A stretch of DNA of 14,793 nt, taken from NCBI GenBank assembly GCA_016293205.1, contig JAEDES010000025.1, positions 1 to 14,793 of the forward strand. Direction: 5' to 3'. This DNA comes from Bacilli bacterium (lineage in GTDB: Bacteria > Bacillota_I > Bacilli_A > RF39 > UBA660). The position numbers were made by a program, and so were the translations under genes. The notes below the pieces were generated by a model, which was not told the origin of the DNA, did no database searches, and saw only the letters and a program-made list of their open reading frames with translations. Shown in pieces: positions 1-6,701 of the stretch; position 1 is the stretch's first letter; each line of letters starts with the position of its first letter.

Positions 1-1348
1 TAACTGCTTCTGCTTGTGCCTCTGTAGCAACTTCTACCGCAGGAATAACTGCTTCTGCTTGTGCCTCTGTAGCAACTTCTACCGCAGGAATAACTGCTTC
101 TATTTGTGCCTCTGTAGCAACCTCTACTGCAGGAATAACTGCTTCTGTTTGAGCCTCAGTTGCTACTTCTACAGTAGGAATAACCGCTTCTATTGCAGCT
201 TCAGTTACTGCCTCAGTAGTTAATTCAGATTGACTAACTGAATTAGATGCTGGAGGTGCAGGAGGCGCAGGTGTTGGAATTACAGATTCTGTAGCAAATG
301 GTAAATCCATAGTTGCCTCATTTGGAACGATTGCTTCTGTAGCTCCATCAAATTCTACATTTTCCATATCTGCTAATGTTTTCTTAACAGAAACTTGGAA
401 ACCAAATTTACTATTAAATTCATCCAACACATTTTGTGGTAAAACAGATGTAAAATCAGGTCTTCCATTAGAATCAAATTTTAAATCTTCCATACCAGGC
501 ATTGTTAATAGAGCTTGTTTTAAATCTTTAGTAACACCTTCAGGTGTGTCGGCTATATACTTTTTTGGTTTCTCAGTTGAAGGTTCAGTTGCTTCCTCAA
601 CCGGTGCATTTGGATCAATTTCTAATCCAGTTAATGTTGTACTTACTTCAGTTTGAACCTCAGTTGTAGTTTCAGTTACCGCTTCAGTTTGAACTTCTGT
701 TGTTGCTTCTATTACTGGTTCTGTTTGAACCTCAGTTGCAACTTCAGTTACCGCTTCAGTTTGAACCTCTGCTGTTGCTTCAGTTACTGGTTCTGTTTGA
801 ACTTCTGTAGCAACTTCAGCCGCCACTTCTGCTTGAACCTCTGTTGCAGTTTCAGTTACTGGTTCTGTTTGAACCTCTGTTGATGTTTCTGTTACCGCTT
901 TAGTTTGAACTTCTGTTGTTGCTTCTGTTACTGGTTCTGTTTGAACCTCAGTTGATGCTTCTGTTACTATCTCAGTCTTTACTTCTGTTGTAGGTGCAGC
1001 TGCTACTGTAGTTTTTCTTTCAATCTTAGTAAAGTTCTTTCCTCTATCAATAACATACTTTCTATTAAATGTATCTATTTTCTTTCCATTATTATCAATC
1101 TTCTTAATTGAACGAATCAATTCTTCTACTAAAGACATCGTTTCACTTAAAAGAGTTCCTTGCGAATTAATTAAATCTACAGCTTCTTCTTTTAATACAT
1201 CACTATCAACCTCTAACTCATCTAATTGAGTCATTAACATTAAAAGAGTTCCCTGACTATGATAAAAAATATCAAAAAATGATGATTTTAATTCTTTAAC
1301 GGCACTCTCTAATGCTTTATTAGCATAAACATATCCTGTGTTTTTCAC
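1..1348 (-). CDS. Repeat-rich Thr/Glu/Val/Ala protein, C-terminus beyond the window
   Basis: I do not recognise this family. The GTG start at 1346-1348 is preceded by AAAGGTGATG at a suitable distance; the frame stays open to the left edge, giving about 449 visible residues. Residues 1 to about 115 look helical and contain SQGTLL twice, about 30 residues apart, suggesting an internal duplication. Then comes a low-complexity region of nine 12-residue units of the type TEVQTEPVTEA, a non-repetitive segment of roughly 130 residues (containing PGMEDLKFD and FGFQVSVKK), a short Pro-rich stretch (PTPAPPAPPAS), and a second array of 15-residue units (VEVATEAQAEAVIPA) running off the edge. No signal peptide or membrane segment is visible, so a cytoplasmic or scaffold role is as likely as a surface one. 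It lies 17 bases after the DUF1292-like gene and probably shares its promoter. The gene is clear; its function is unknown. Confidence 0.85.
   Translation of the reverse strand, partial: MKNTGYVYANKALESAVKELKSSFFDIFYHSQGTLLMLMTQLDELEVDSDVLKEEAVDLINSQGTLLSETMSLVEELIRSIKKIDNNGKKIDTFNRKYVIDRGKNFTKIERKTTVAAAPTTEVKTEIVTEASTEVQTEPVTEATTEVQTKAVTETSTEVQTEPVTETATEVQAEVAAEVATEVQTEPVTEATAEVQTEAVTEVATEVQTEPVIEATTEVQTEAVTETTTEVQTEVSTTLTGLEIDPNAPVEEATEPSTEKPKKYIADTPEGVTKDLKQALLTMPGMEDLKFDSNGRPDFTSVLPQNVLDEFNSKFGFQVSVKKTLADMENVEFDGATEAIVPNEATMDLPFATESVIPTPAPPAPPASNSVSQSELTTEAVTEAAIEAVIPTVEVATEAQTEAVIPAVEVATEAQIEAVIPAVEVATEAQAEAVIPAVEVATEAQAEAV
2..181 (-). repeat. 45-bp in-frame tandem repeat, four units
   Basis: Four contiguous 45-base units begin at 2, 47, 92 and 137. 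The units at 2 and 47 are identical; the other two differ at a handful of positions, and a degenerate partial copy follows to about 220. Each encodes 15 residues of the VEVATEAQAEAVIPA type on the minus strand. The array continues beyond the left edge. The identical units suggest recent duplication and possible copy-number variation. Confidence 0.9.
653..976 (-). repeat. 36-bp in-frame tandem repeat, nine units
   Basis: A conserved GAAC core on the plus strand recurs at 655, 691, 727, 763, 799, 835, 871, 907 and 943, an exact 36-base period over nine units. On the minus strand each encodes 12 residues of the TEVQTEPVTEAT type, with variation mostly at A/V/T/S positions. There are no unrelated spacers, so this is a coding tandem array and not CRISPR. 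Confidence 0.9.
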
Positions 1349-1365
1349 TTAAATCATCACCTTTC

Positions 1366-1626
1366 TTATTCAGCATTTGCAATCTTTTTCATTAAATGTA
1401 AAACATCATTCCATTCTACATCACTAATATCAGTTAAAGTCAAAGTTCCGTCATTACTAAGAACCTTTGAAATATAAATAACATGATCCTTAGCATCACC
1501 TTGTATTTCATTCTTAGTATAAATAATATATTGGCTTAACCCATCATTACTAATTAAGTAAGTAACTAAAGTAACATTCTCGACAGTTCCATCTGCCTTT
1601 TGTATTTCAACCATAGTATTATCCAT
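1366..1626 (-). CDS. Small DUF1292-like protein (86 aa)
   Basis: A short acidic protein whose layout (DGTVENVTLVTYLI, then QYIIYTKNE, then VIYISKV, ending in a DVEWNDVLHLMKK helix) resembles the DUF1292/YrzB family of small Bacillota proteins of unknown role. The family call rests on pattern recognition only. The first ATG is preceded by AAGGAGGAG nine bases upstream; a second in-frame ATG at codon 5 is less well placed. A promoter lies just upstream in the tail of the preceding terminator, and the repeat-rich protein gene follows 17 bases downstream, so the two are probably cotranscribed. In other Bacillota DUF1292 genes sit in different contexts, so the neighbour says little about its role. 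Confidence 0.75.
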   Translation of the reverse strand: MDNTMVEIQKADGTVENVTLVTYLISNDGLSQYIIYTKNEIQGDAKDHVIYISKVLSNDGTLTLTDISDVEWNDVLHLMKKIANAE

Positions 1627-1660
1627 ATATGAAACTCCTCCTTATTCTACTCTAATAATA

Positions 1661-1689
1661 ATTATACAAAAAAATAAAAAAGAAGTAAA
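1661..1689 (-). promoter_or_regulatory. Promoter for the DUF1292-like gene
   Basis: On the minus strand TTTACT (1684-1689) is followed after 17 bases by TATAAT (1661-1666). The -10 is a perfect consensus and the -35 matches four of six. The -35 lies inside the terminator hairpin of the upstream operon. The predicted leader is under 30 bases. Confidence 0.6.
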
Positions 1690-1706
1690 CACTTAAACTT
1701 CTTTTT
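1671..1706 (-). terminator. Intrinsic terminator after the cysteine desulfurase gene
   Basis: On the minus strand AAAAAGAAGT and ACTTCTTTTT form a 10-bp stem with a 10-base loop, followed by TATTTTTTT. The upstream arm overlaps the stop codon of the cysteine desulfurase gene. Confidence 0.75.
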
Positions 1707-2829
1707 ATTTGTCTAAAATATTAAGTTTATCTAAATTATTTTTAAATATTTCTATAAACTTATCAATCTCTTCTTTAGTAGTTAAATGAGAAAGACTAAT
1801 TCTTATACTTCTACTCGCTTTTTCCTTATCATTTGTAACACTAAATACTGCCAAAGAATAATTACCTTGTGAACAAGCGGTTTGTGTTGAAATATAAATA
1901 TTATCTTTCTCCAAAGCATGTAACATAGTCTCAGACTTAATATTTCTTAAACTTAAATTAACAATATGAGGAATACACTTATCATTACTATTAATATCAA
2001 TATTTAATTTACTTAACCCATCAATTAAATACTTATTTAATTCACTAACTTTTCTTCTTTTTTCTTCATAATTTTCATAAGCAAGTCTCATTGCTTTAGC
2101 TAAAGACACAATTAACGCAGTAGCTGGAGTTCCACTTCTAAATACAGTTGTTGATTTCCCACCATGTATTAAAGACTCTAATATAATAGTCTCTTTCTTA
2201 ATTAAACATCCAACACCTTTCATTCCATAAAACTTCTGTCCTGAAAAGCTTGCTAAATCTATATTTGTAAAATCAACTTTTTCTTTACCAATACTTTGGG
2301 TAACATCACTATGAAAATAAAGTTTAGGATAATCTTTTAATAATAAACCAATCTCTTCTACTGGTTGTCTTACCCCTACTTCACTATTAACAGAACAAAT
2401 TGAAACTAAAATAGTATCATCTCTAATAATCTTCTTTAACTCATCAATGTCAACAACACCATTTTCATCTAATTTGGCATAACTAACTTCAAAACCTTCA
2501 CTCTCTAAATATTTAAAAACTTCTAAAACTGAAGAATGTTCTAAAGTAGTAGTAATAATATGTTTACCTCTATTTTTATATTTAAAACAAATACCTTTAA
2601 TAGCCATATTATTAGCTTCGCTAGCTCCACTAGTATAAATTACTTCACTTTCTTTAACCCTTAATATATCAGCTATTTGTTTAGTAGAAGCATCAATTAA
2701 CTTTTTAGCTTCCACTCCTAACTCATGTAATGAATTAGGATTACCAATATAATCTCTTGTTACTTTTACAAATGTATCTAATACTCTATCATCAACTGGA
2801 GTAGTTGCACTATAATCTAAATAAATCAT
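1705..2829 (-). CDS. Cysteine desulfurase, NifS/IscS family
   Basis: A PLP enzyme that takes sulfur from cysteine as an enzyme persulfide for Fe-S clusters or thiolated tRNA. Numbered from the chosen start: YLDYSATTPV at the N-terminus, SGASEANN near 67-74, the PLP-stacking His98 in LEHSS, Asp175 with Gln178 in HSDVTQ, the Schiff-base Lys199 in SGQKFYG, RSGTP near 231-235, and the catalytic Cys319 in TQTACSQ, followed by the conserved RISLS. The usual His before the lysine (AHK or GHK) is Gln here. Length is normal for short NifS-like proteins. An ATG six bases further upstream touches the GGAGGT Shine-Dalgarno, whereas this ATG sits six bases after it and gives the usual MIYLD start. No IscU/SufU scaffold or thiI gene is nearby. 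It follows the alarmone synthetase by about 30 bases in one operon. Confidence 0.93.
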   Translation of the reverse strand: MIYLDYSATTPVDDRVLDTFVKVTRDYIGNPNSLHELGVEAKKLIDASTKQIADILRVKESEVIYTSGASEANNMAIKGICFKYKNRGKHIITTTLEHSSVLEVFKYLESEGFEVSYAKLDENGVVDIDELKKIIRDDTILVSICSVNSEVGVRQPVEEIGLLLKDYPKLYFHSDVTQSIGKEKVDFTNIDLASFSGQKFYGMKGVGCLIKKETIILESLIHGGKSTTVFRSGTPATALIVSLAKAMRLAYENYEEKRRKVSELNKYLIDGLSKLNIDINSNDKCIPHIVNLSLRNIKSETMLHALEKDNIYISTQTACSQGNYSLAVFSVTNDKEKASRSIRISLSHLTTKEEIDKFIEIFKNNLDKLNILDK

Positions 2830-2844
2830 TCTCATACCTCCAAT

Positions 2845-2877
2845 AAAAAGAAGAATATTTTATAATACTTCTTCTTT
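2845..2877 (-). terminator. Intercistronic hairpin, possible weak terminator
   Basis: On the minus strand AAAGAAGAA pairs with TTCTTCTTT (9 bp), continued by TAT/ATA across a single bulged G, with a TATAAA loop. The U-rich tail is short and runs into the ribosome binding site of the cysteine desulfurase gene. It could partly terminate or protect the mRNA between the two genes. Confidence 0.4.
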
Positions 2878-3483
2878 ATTACTTTCTCTTTCTTTTCTTA
2901 CTAATTCACATAATTGTTGCATTTGTTTATCAATTTCTATCATCTTATCAGCACATTGTAACATACCATTTTCTAATTCATCTGAAATAGAATTTAATTT
3001 ATATCTTAACTTATGATCAAGACTTGCCCAACAATCCATCGCTACTGTTCTAATTTGAACTTCAGCTTCTATATATTCAGTTTTTCCCTCTAAATGCACT
3101 GGCACTAAAATATTTATATGATAACTTGTATATCCTGAATTTTTAGGATTCTTAATATAATCAGATTCATTCTTAACAATAAATTGATGAGATGACTTAA
3201 TAATATTAATAATATCATACACATCAGATACAAATGAACACACTATTCTAAGTCCAACCACATCATGCACATGTCTTAAAATATTATCAGCAGTTAACTC
3301 ATATCCTTTTCTTTCTAACTTTTTGACAATACTATCATAACTCTTAATTCTTGATTTTGTATGTTCAACAGGATTATATCCATTCTTAAATTGAAATTCT
3401 TCTAATAAAATTTGTAATTCTGTCTCTAATCTTCTCTTTGCAAAATCAAACTTCAACATTAATTCTTTTAATTCTTTATCCAT
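2860..3483 (-). CDS. Small alarmone synthetase, RelQ/YjbM type ((p)ppGpp synthetase)
   Basis: Transfers pyrophosphate from ATP to GDP or GTP to make (p)ppGpp. At 207 residues it has only the synthetase domain, with no HD hydrolase or TGS/ACT regions, as in the small alarmone synthetases. Visible motifs: HTKSRIKSYDSIVKKLERK (41-59), the substrate-binding region; DVVGLRIVCSF from Asp74; ESDYI..PKNSGYTSYH (to 122); and EVQIRT with Glu141, the expected catalytic residue, followed by MDCWASLDHKLRYK. The PKNSGYTSYH and DCWASLDH pattern fits RelQ better than RelP. The C-terminal helix is charged. An AGAGGG ribosome binding site precedes the ATG. It lies 15 bases after the 88-residue gene and about 30 before the cysteine desulfurase, so stress signalling and sulfur delivery appear to share a transcript. 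Confidence 0.92.
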   Translation of the reverse strand: MDKELKELMLKFDFAKRRLETELQILLEEFQFKNGYNPVEHTKSRIKSYDSIVKKLERKGYELTADNILRHVHDVVGLRIVCSFVSDVYDIINIIKSSHQFIVKNESDYIKNPKNSGYTSYHINILVPVHLEGKTEYIEAEVQIRTVAMDCWASLDHKLRYKLNSISDELENGMLQCADKMIEIDKQMQQLCELVRKERESNKEEVL

Positions 3484-3498
3484 TATTTCCCTCTATTC

Positions 3499-3765
3499 TT
3501 ATTTATTAGTATTTTGATAATAATCTCTTTCTGATATAGTTGCTGAAATATATTCTAAATCCTCGGTATCAGCTTCTTCTTCATTTAAAATATCTTCAAC
3601 TAAATAAATTATTTCTTTTAAAGTTGAACACTTTTCATAATCAATACTATATCTTTTTAAAACACTTATTTCATTATTAGTAAGCATTAATCCATTCTTA
3701 CAAGTAACAAATTGTCCTCCTGTAAAATCCATATCTTTAACAATACTATCTATATCAAATTCCAT
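3499..3765 (-). CDS. Hypothetical 88-aa acidic protein
   Basis: I cannot assign a family with confidence. The protein is small, acidic and soluble-looking, with no signal peptide or membrane segment. Its middle (LMLTNNEISVLKRYSIDY) looks like a helical segment followed by a second helix (LKEIIYLVEDILNEEE) and a Tyr- and Asn-containing tail. A good AAAGGTGAT ribosome binding site supports the ATG. It lies 25 bases after the membrane-protein gene and 15 bases before the alarmone synthetase, so it is very probably part of that operon. Expression as a gene is well supported; any function would be a guess. Confidence 0.8.
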   Translation of the reverse strand: MEFDIDSIVKDMDFTGGQFVTCKNGLMLTNNEISVLKRYSIDYEKCSTLKEIIYLVEDILNEEEADTEDLEYISATISERDYYQNTNK

Positions 3766-3790
3766 CTAATCACCTTTAAAAAAGACTATG

Positions 3791-4318
3791 TTATTTACAT
3801 ACATAGCCATTATTCTTCATTCTTGTAATTAACTCTCCCTCAGTATATTTATCTCCTACACTTAGCGTTACTACATCACTACTTCTAGTATTACTATTTA
3901 TTTTCATCTCTAATTTATCACCATTTTCAAAGAATTCTATATTATTAAGTACTAGTGTTTCATCATCATCAACTAATACATTAACAATAACTCTATCATC
4001 TTTTAATGAATAATTAATAACATCTTTATTTAAATATTCATAATGTTTTTTTAATGAAAATTTAATACTATTTAAATGTATGTCATCTTCTAAATAATTA
4101 GAAGGTAAAACTATTACTTTAGTTAAATCTATCTCACTTATTTTATTTCCATCTATTGTGACATTTATATCCTCAGTCACACTTATATCTAAATCATTTG
4201 TAGTGGTTTTACTACATGTTATGTAAGGCTGTTCTACTGTTGCAAAAAGATAAATAATTATCATAATAATTATACTTGTAATAACTATTGGAAAAGTTTT
4301 ATTTTTCTTTGTTGACAT
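3791..4318 (-). CDS. Single-pass membrane protein with extracellular domain (unknown)
   Basis: The first about eight residues (MSTKKNK) are positively charged and are followed by a hydrophobic segment of about 20 residues (PIVITSIIIMIIIYLFATV), so the protein is anchored with the remaining about 145 residues outside. The exterior part alternates Ile/Val/Leu with Asp/Asn/Lys and looks rich in beta strands; no lipobox is present. No family recognised. An ATG five codons upstream is rejected: the sequence after it (AGAGGTGAAATT) is the Shine-Dalgarno for this ATG, and the predicted transcription start falls at about the upstream ATG. First gene of a probable four-gene operon (unknown 88-aa protein, alarmone synthetase, cysteine desulfurase). 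Confidence 0.8.
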   Translation of the reverse strand: MSTKKNKTFPIVITSIIIMIIIYLFATVEQPYITCSKTTTNDLDISVTEDINVTIDGNKISEIDLTKVIVLPSNYLEDDIHLNSIKFSLKKHYEYLNKDVINYSLKDDRVIVNVLVDDDETLVLNNIEFFENGDKLEMKINSNTRSSDVVTLSVGDKYTEGELITRMKNNGYVCK

Positions 4319-4339
4319 AATTTCACCTCTCATGGCCTC

Positions 4340-4368
4340 ATTATATCAAATTTTTCTTTATTTTTCAA
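4340..4368 (-). promoter_or_regulatory. Promoter of the membrane protein / alarmone synthetase / cysteine desulfurase operon
   Basis: On the minus strand TTGAAA (4363-4368) is separated by exactly 17 bases from TATAAT (4340-4345): a near-consensus vegetative (sigma-A type) promoter. The predicted start is about 15 bases upstream of the chosen ATG, giving a very short leader. It begins immediately after the U-tract of the preceding terminator. Confidence 0.75.
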
Positions 4369-4369
4369 T

Positions 4370-4399
4370 AAAAAAGAGCATTACTACTAATGTGCTCTT
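4370..4399 (-). terminator. Intrinsic terminator after the 751-aa gene
   Basis: On the minus strand AAGAGCACATT pairs with AATGCTCTT (9 bp with a two-base bulge) around an AGTAGT loop, followed by six Ts. The stem includes the TAG stop of the upstream gene. Confidence 0.7.
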
Positions 4400-6642
4400 C
4401 CACCTTCTACTCTTTCTTGTACATCTTCAGTCATACTTTCTAATTCACTATGTTGATTCATCACATCATAAAATGTCTTATGACTGAAGAATTTAATTAA
4501 ACTATCTAAATTAGTTTGAACAACTCCACTTAATTTTCCATCTTCATCATAATCAGTTAAAACTAATCTAATCTCCCCTCCTGGCTTCTTAGAATCTACA
4601 AATATTCTTCCACCATGAGAAAAACAATTTCTAATTGTAGTAGCACACTGACTATTACTTAAACTTCCCATCATTGTACCACTAAAGTTTTCAGTCTTAA
4701 TACCACTAATAATACTTTGACATTTATTTAAATCACTGCCAATAGCAAGGGCGTCATGATTTCTTTGATTTTTAAGAGCAATAAGTTTTTGTAATCCTGG
4801 ATTATTAACAAGTCTAGGATCACTTAAATCAAGTAATTTATTTGGATCACTTGGATCAATTCTCATCTTTTCAATCGCTCTATCTAAATTAGCAATATTT
4901 CCAGAAACACCTTTAAACTTCTTAATTAATGTATTTTTTCTATTAGTTAAATTACCTAGTTCAGTATATTGATCTTTAGAATAACCCACTATATCTAAAC
5001 TACTCATAAAATCATAATCAGTATCATTTAATTCTTCTTTAAATGTCATTTCTTTATTAACAACGTATGTATTTATTCCAAGAGCATATAAAAGTGCAAC
5101 TAAAATATCATCTCTTTCTTCTTTAAATACATACATTGCATTACATAATCTATATAAATCATTTTCATTAAATATTTCTTGAACTTGATCACTATAAATT
5201 CCACATTCTTTTCTCTTATCACTTTCATCTTGATAAAATTCAGGAAATTCACTTTTTAATACATCACATATATATTTAAAATACTCATCTTTTTTAGGAT
5301 CATCAAACTTACTACATAATTCTCTACATCTTCTATAAACATCTTCATCTTTTGAATTACAACAAGCAATAATCATTTCAGTAATTTGTCTATCATATGA
5401 ATGTACTACTCCATTATTACTTAATATATTATGTATTTCAGTAGCATAATCTTGTTCAACTCTTAAATCATTTCTTCTATAACTATTCATTTGTCTAATG
5501 AATTTATCTAATCCAAAAACATTCTTTCCACAACCTTTGTGCATATCATAGATTGAAAATAAATATTGCATATGTGAAATATAATCAACTTTATCAGAAT
5601 TTATTAATCTATTTAAACAAGTAGCAATTTCCATTCTTTGAATAGCAGGATGTAAATTATTAAAGAAGTTTTGTGTTTTTCTATAAGATCCAAACATTCT
5701 CTTTTCAACTTCATTTCTACTAAGACCATTAACAACCATACTATAACTAGGATTAAGTCTATCAAACTCTGAAATATCTACTGAATATCCAGGATATTTT
5801 CTTTTAAAATCAGTCTCAAACCAAGCTGTATAAAATGTATAGTTAAATAATCTTCGATATTCTTCAGGAGTAATTCCTTTAGGTGTACCTAATGCATTAA
5901 TAACTAACATTTCATAAGTTTTAAGTTCTTTTTTGCTATCTTCATCAAAGCTATTATAATTATATAAATATCCCCAAAAATTAGTTTCTTTATCATGACA
6001 ATATCTTAAAAATTCATCTCTAGGAATTTCATCCCCGCTATTATGTTTTATCTTAATTGTATAAGCCAATAAATCATTATCAATAAAATTTCTAATATCA
6101 TCAAAATTATCAATAAAAGTTACACATTTAGGATCCCTATATGGAGATATAAAACTCGTATAACTATATTCACCTATTGTACTATGTAATAATAAATCAT
6201 CTAATATAAAATTTCTAAACCAATCAAAAGATACATCACAATTTAATTTATTAAGTTCTCCATCATTATAAACATTTACATTTTGATTATGATAATCAAC
6301 TTCTGGTCCTTTATGAATAATTCCATTCCTTAAAGTAGAAATAAACCATTCTCTACTGTTACCATTTACTTCTTTTTCATATATTTTTATAAGTTCTGGA
6401 TTCCTAAATAATTCATCTAATCTTGCAGCATCTATATGTCTTTTAAATCTAGTATTTATATCAGGATTATGAGAATCTCTTTCTATAAGTACTTCTTCAG
6501 CTAATACAAAATAAGCTAAATAAATTGCAAGAGAAAAAGAGTCTGATTCTTCAAAAAAATCAACTATATTTTCTTCTTGTATACTTTTAAGTCTTTTAAG
6601 TATTTCTGCTCTACTTGCATTATAATAATCATTACGACTCAT
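4387..6642 (-). CDS. Unknown 751-aa protein with two RNxxxH (HEPN-type) motifs
   Basis: I do not recognise this family. Two short motifs stand out: RNGIIH at 105-110 in STLRNGIIHKG, and RNCFSH at 671-676 in TTIRNCFSHGG. Both fit the Rx4H signature of HEPN ribonuclease domains, usually RNxxxH. Each follows a stretch that looks helical and is followed by a strand- or helix-rich tail, as in HEPN folds. The middle (about 190-600) is charged, mostly helical, with scattered Cys residues that form no obvious zinc motif. No membrane segments or signal peptide, so cytoplasmic. It has its own ribosome binding site (TAGGAGA), a probable promoter, and terminators on both sides, so it is monocistronic. 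No CRISPR array, toxin-antitoxin partner or defence gene is visible nearby. A double-HEPN RNase or abortive-infection factor is one inference; a housekeeping or structural role cannot be excluded. Confidence 0.85.
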   Translation of the reverse strand: MSRNDYYNASRAEILKRLKSIQEENIVDFFEESDSFSLAIYLAYFVLAEEVLIERDSHNPDINTRFKRHIDAARLDELFRNPELIKIYEKEVNGNSREWFISTLRNGIIHKGPEVDYHNQNVNVYNDGELNKLNCDVSFDWFRNFILDDLLLHSTIGEYSYTSFISPYRDPKCVTFIDNFDDIRNFIDNDLLAYTIKIKHNSGDEIPRDEFLRYCHDKETNFWGYLYNYNSFDEDSKKELKTYEMLVINALGTPKGITPEEYRRLFNYTFYTAWFETDFKRKYPGYSVDISEFDRLNPSYSMVVNGLSRNEVEKRMFGSYRKTQNFFNNLHPAIQRMEIATCLNRLINSDKVDYISHMQYLFSIYDMHKGCGKNVFGLDKFIRQMNSYRRNDLRVEQDYATEIHNILSNNGVVHSYDRQITEMIIACCNSKDEDVYRRCRELCSKFDDPKKDEYFKYICDVLKSEFPEFYQDESDKRKECGIYSDQVQEIFNENDLYRLCNAMYVFKEERDDILVALLYALGINTYVVNKEMTFKEELNDTDYDFMSSLDIVGYSKDQYTELGNLTNRKNTLIKKFKGVSGNIANLDRAIEKMRIDPSDPNKLLDLSDPRLVNNPGLQKLIALKNQRNHDALAIGSDLNKCQSIISGIKTENFSGTMMGSLSNSQCATTIRNCFSHGGRIFVDSKKPGGEIRLVLTDYDEDGKLSGVVQTNLDSLIKFFSHKTFYDVMNQHSELESMTEDVQERVEGGRAH

Positions 6643-6658
6643 AGAAAATCTCCTCTAC

Positions 6659-6688
6659 TATATAATATCAAATAAAAAGAAATATCAA
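6659..6688 (-). promoter_or_regulatory. Possible promoter of the 751-aa gene
   Basis: On the minus strand TTGATA (6683-6688) precedes TATATA (6659-6664) by 18 bases; TATTAT at 6662-6667 with a 15-base spacer is an alternative -10. The -35 lies in the loop and descending arm of the upstream terminator. Neither fit is perfect. Confidence 0.4.
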
Positions 6689-6701
6689 AAGATATTTCTT
6701 T
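6672..6701 (-). terminator. Intrinsic terminator after the phosphoketolase gene
   Basis: On the minus strand AAAGAAATATC and GATATTTCTTT form a perfect 11-bp stem with a TTTT loop, followed by TTATTT. The upstream arm overlaps the TAA stop of the phosphoketolase gene. Confidence 0.8.

Noticed and set aside
14..883. Plus-strand reading frames at 14-223 and 653-883 rich in Cys, Asn and Phe
   Set aside because: They are antiparallel shadows of the tandem repeats of the minus-strand gene, codon-aligned with it, and lack ribosome binding sites.
2..976. Direct repeats of 36 and 45 bases considered as a CRISPR array
   Set aside because: The repeats are contiguous with no unrelated spacers and encode an unbroken protein.
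2830..2835. Upstream ATG at 2833-2835 as start of the cysteine desulfurase
   Set aside because: It directly touches GGAGGT, leaving no spacing; the ATG two codons later is well placed and gives the family's usual N-terminus.
4319..4333. Upstream ATG at 4331-4333 as start of the membrane protein
   Set aside because: The following bases are the Shine-Dalgarno of the internal ATG, and the predicted transcription start coincides with the upstream ATG.
4387..6642. Naming the double-HEPN-motif protein a Cas13 effector
   Set aside because: No CRISPR array or cas gene is in view, the chain is short for Cas13, and similarity is limited to six-residue motifs.
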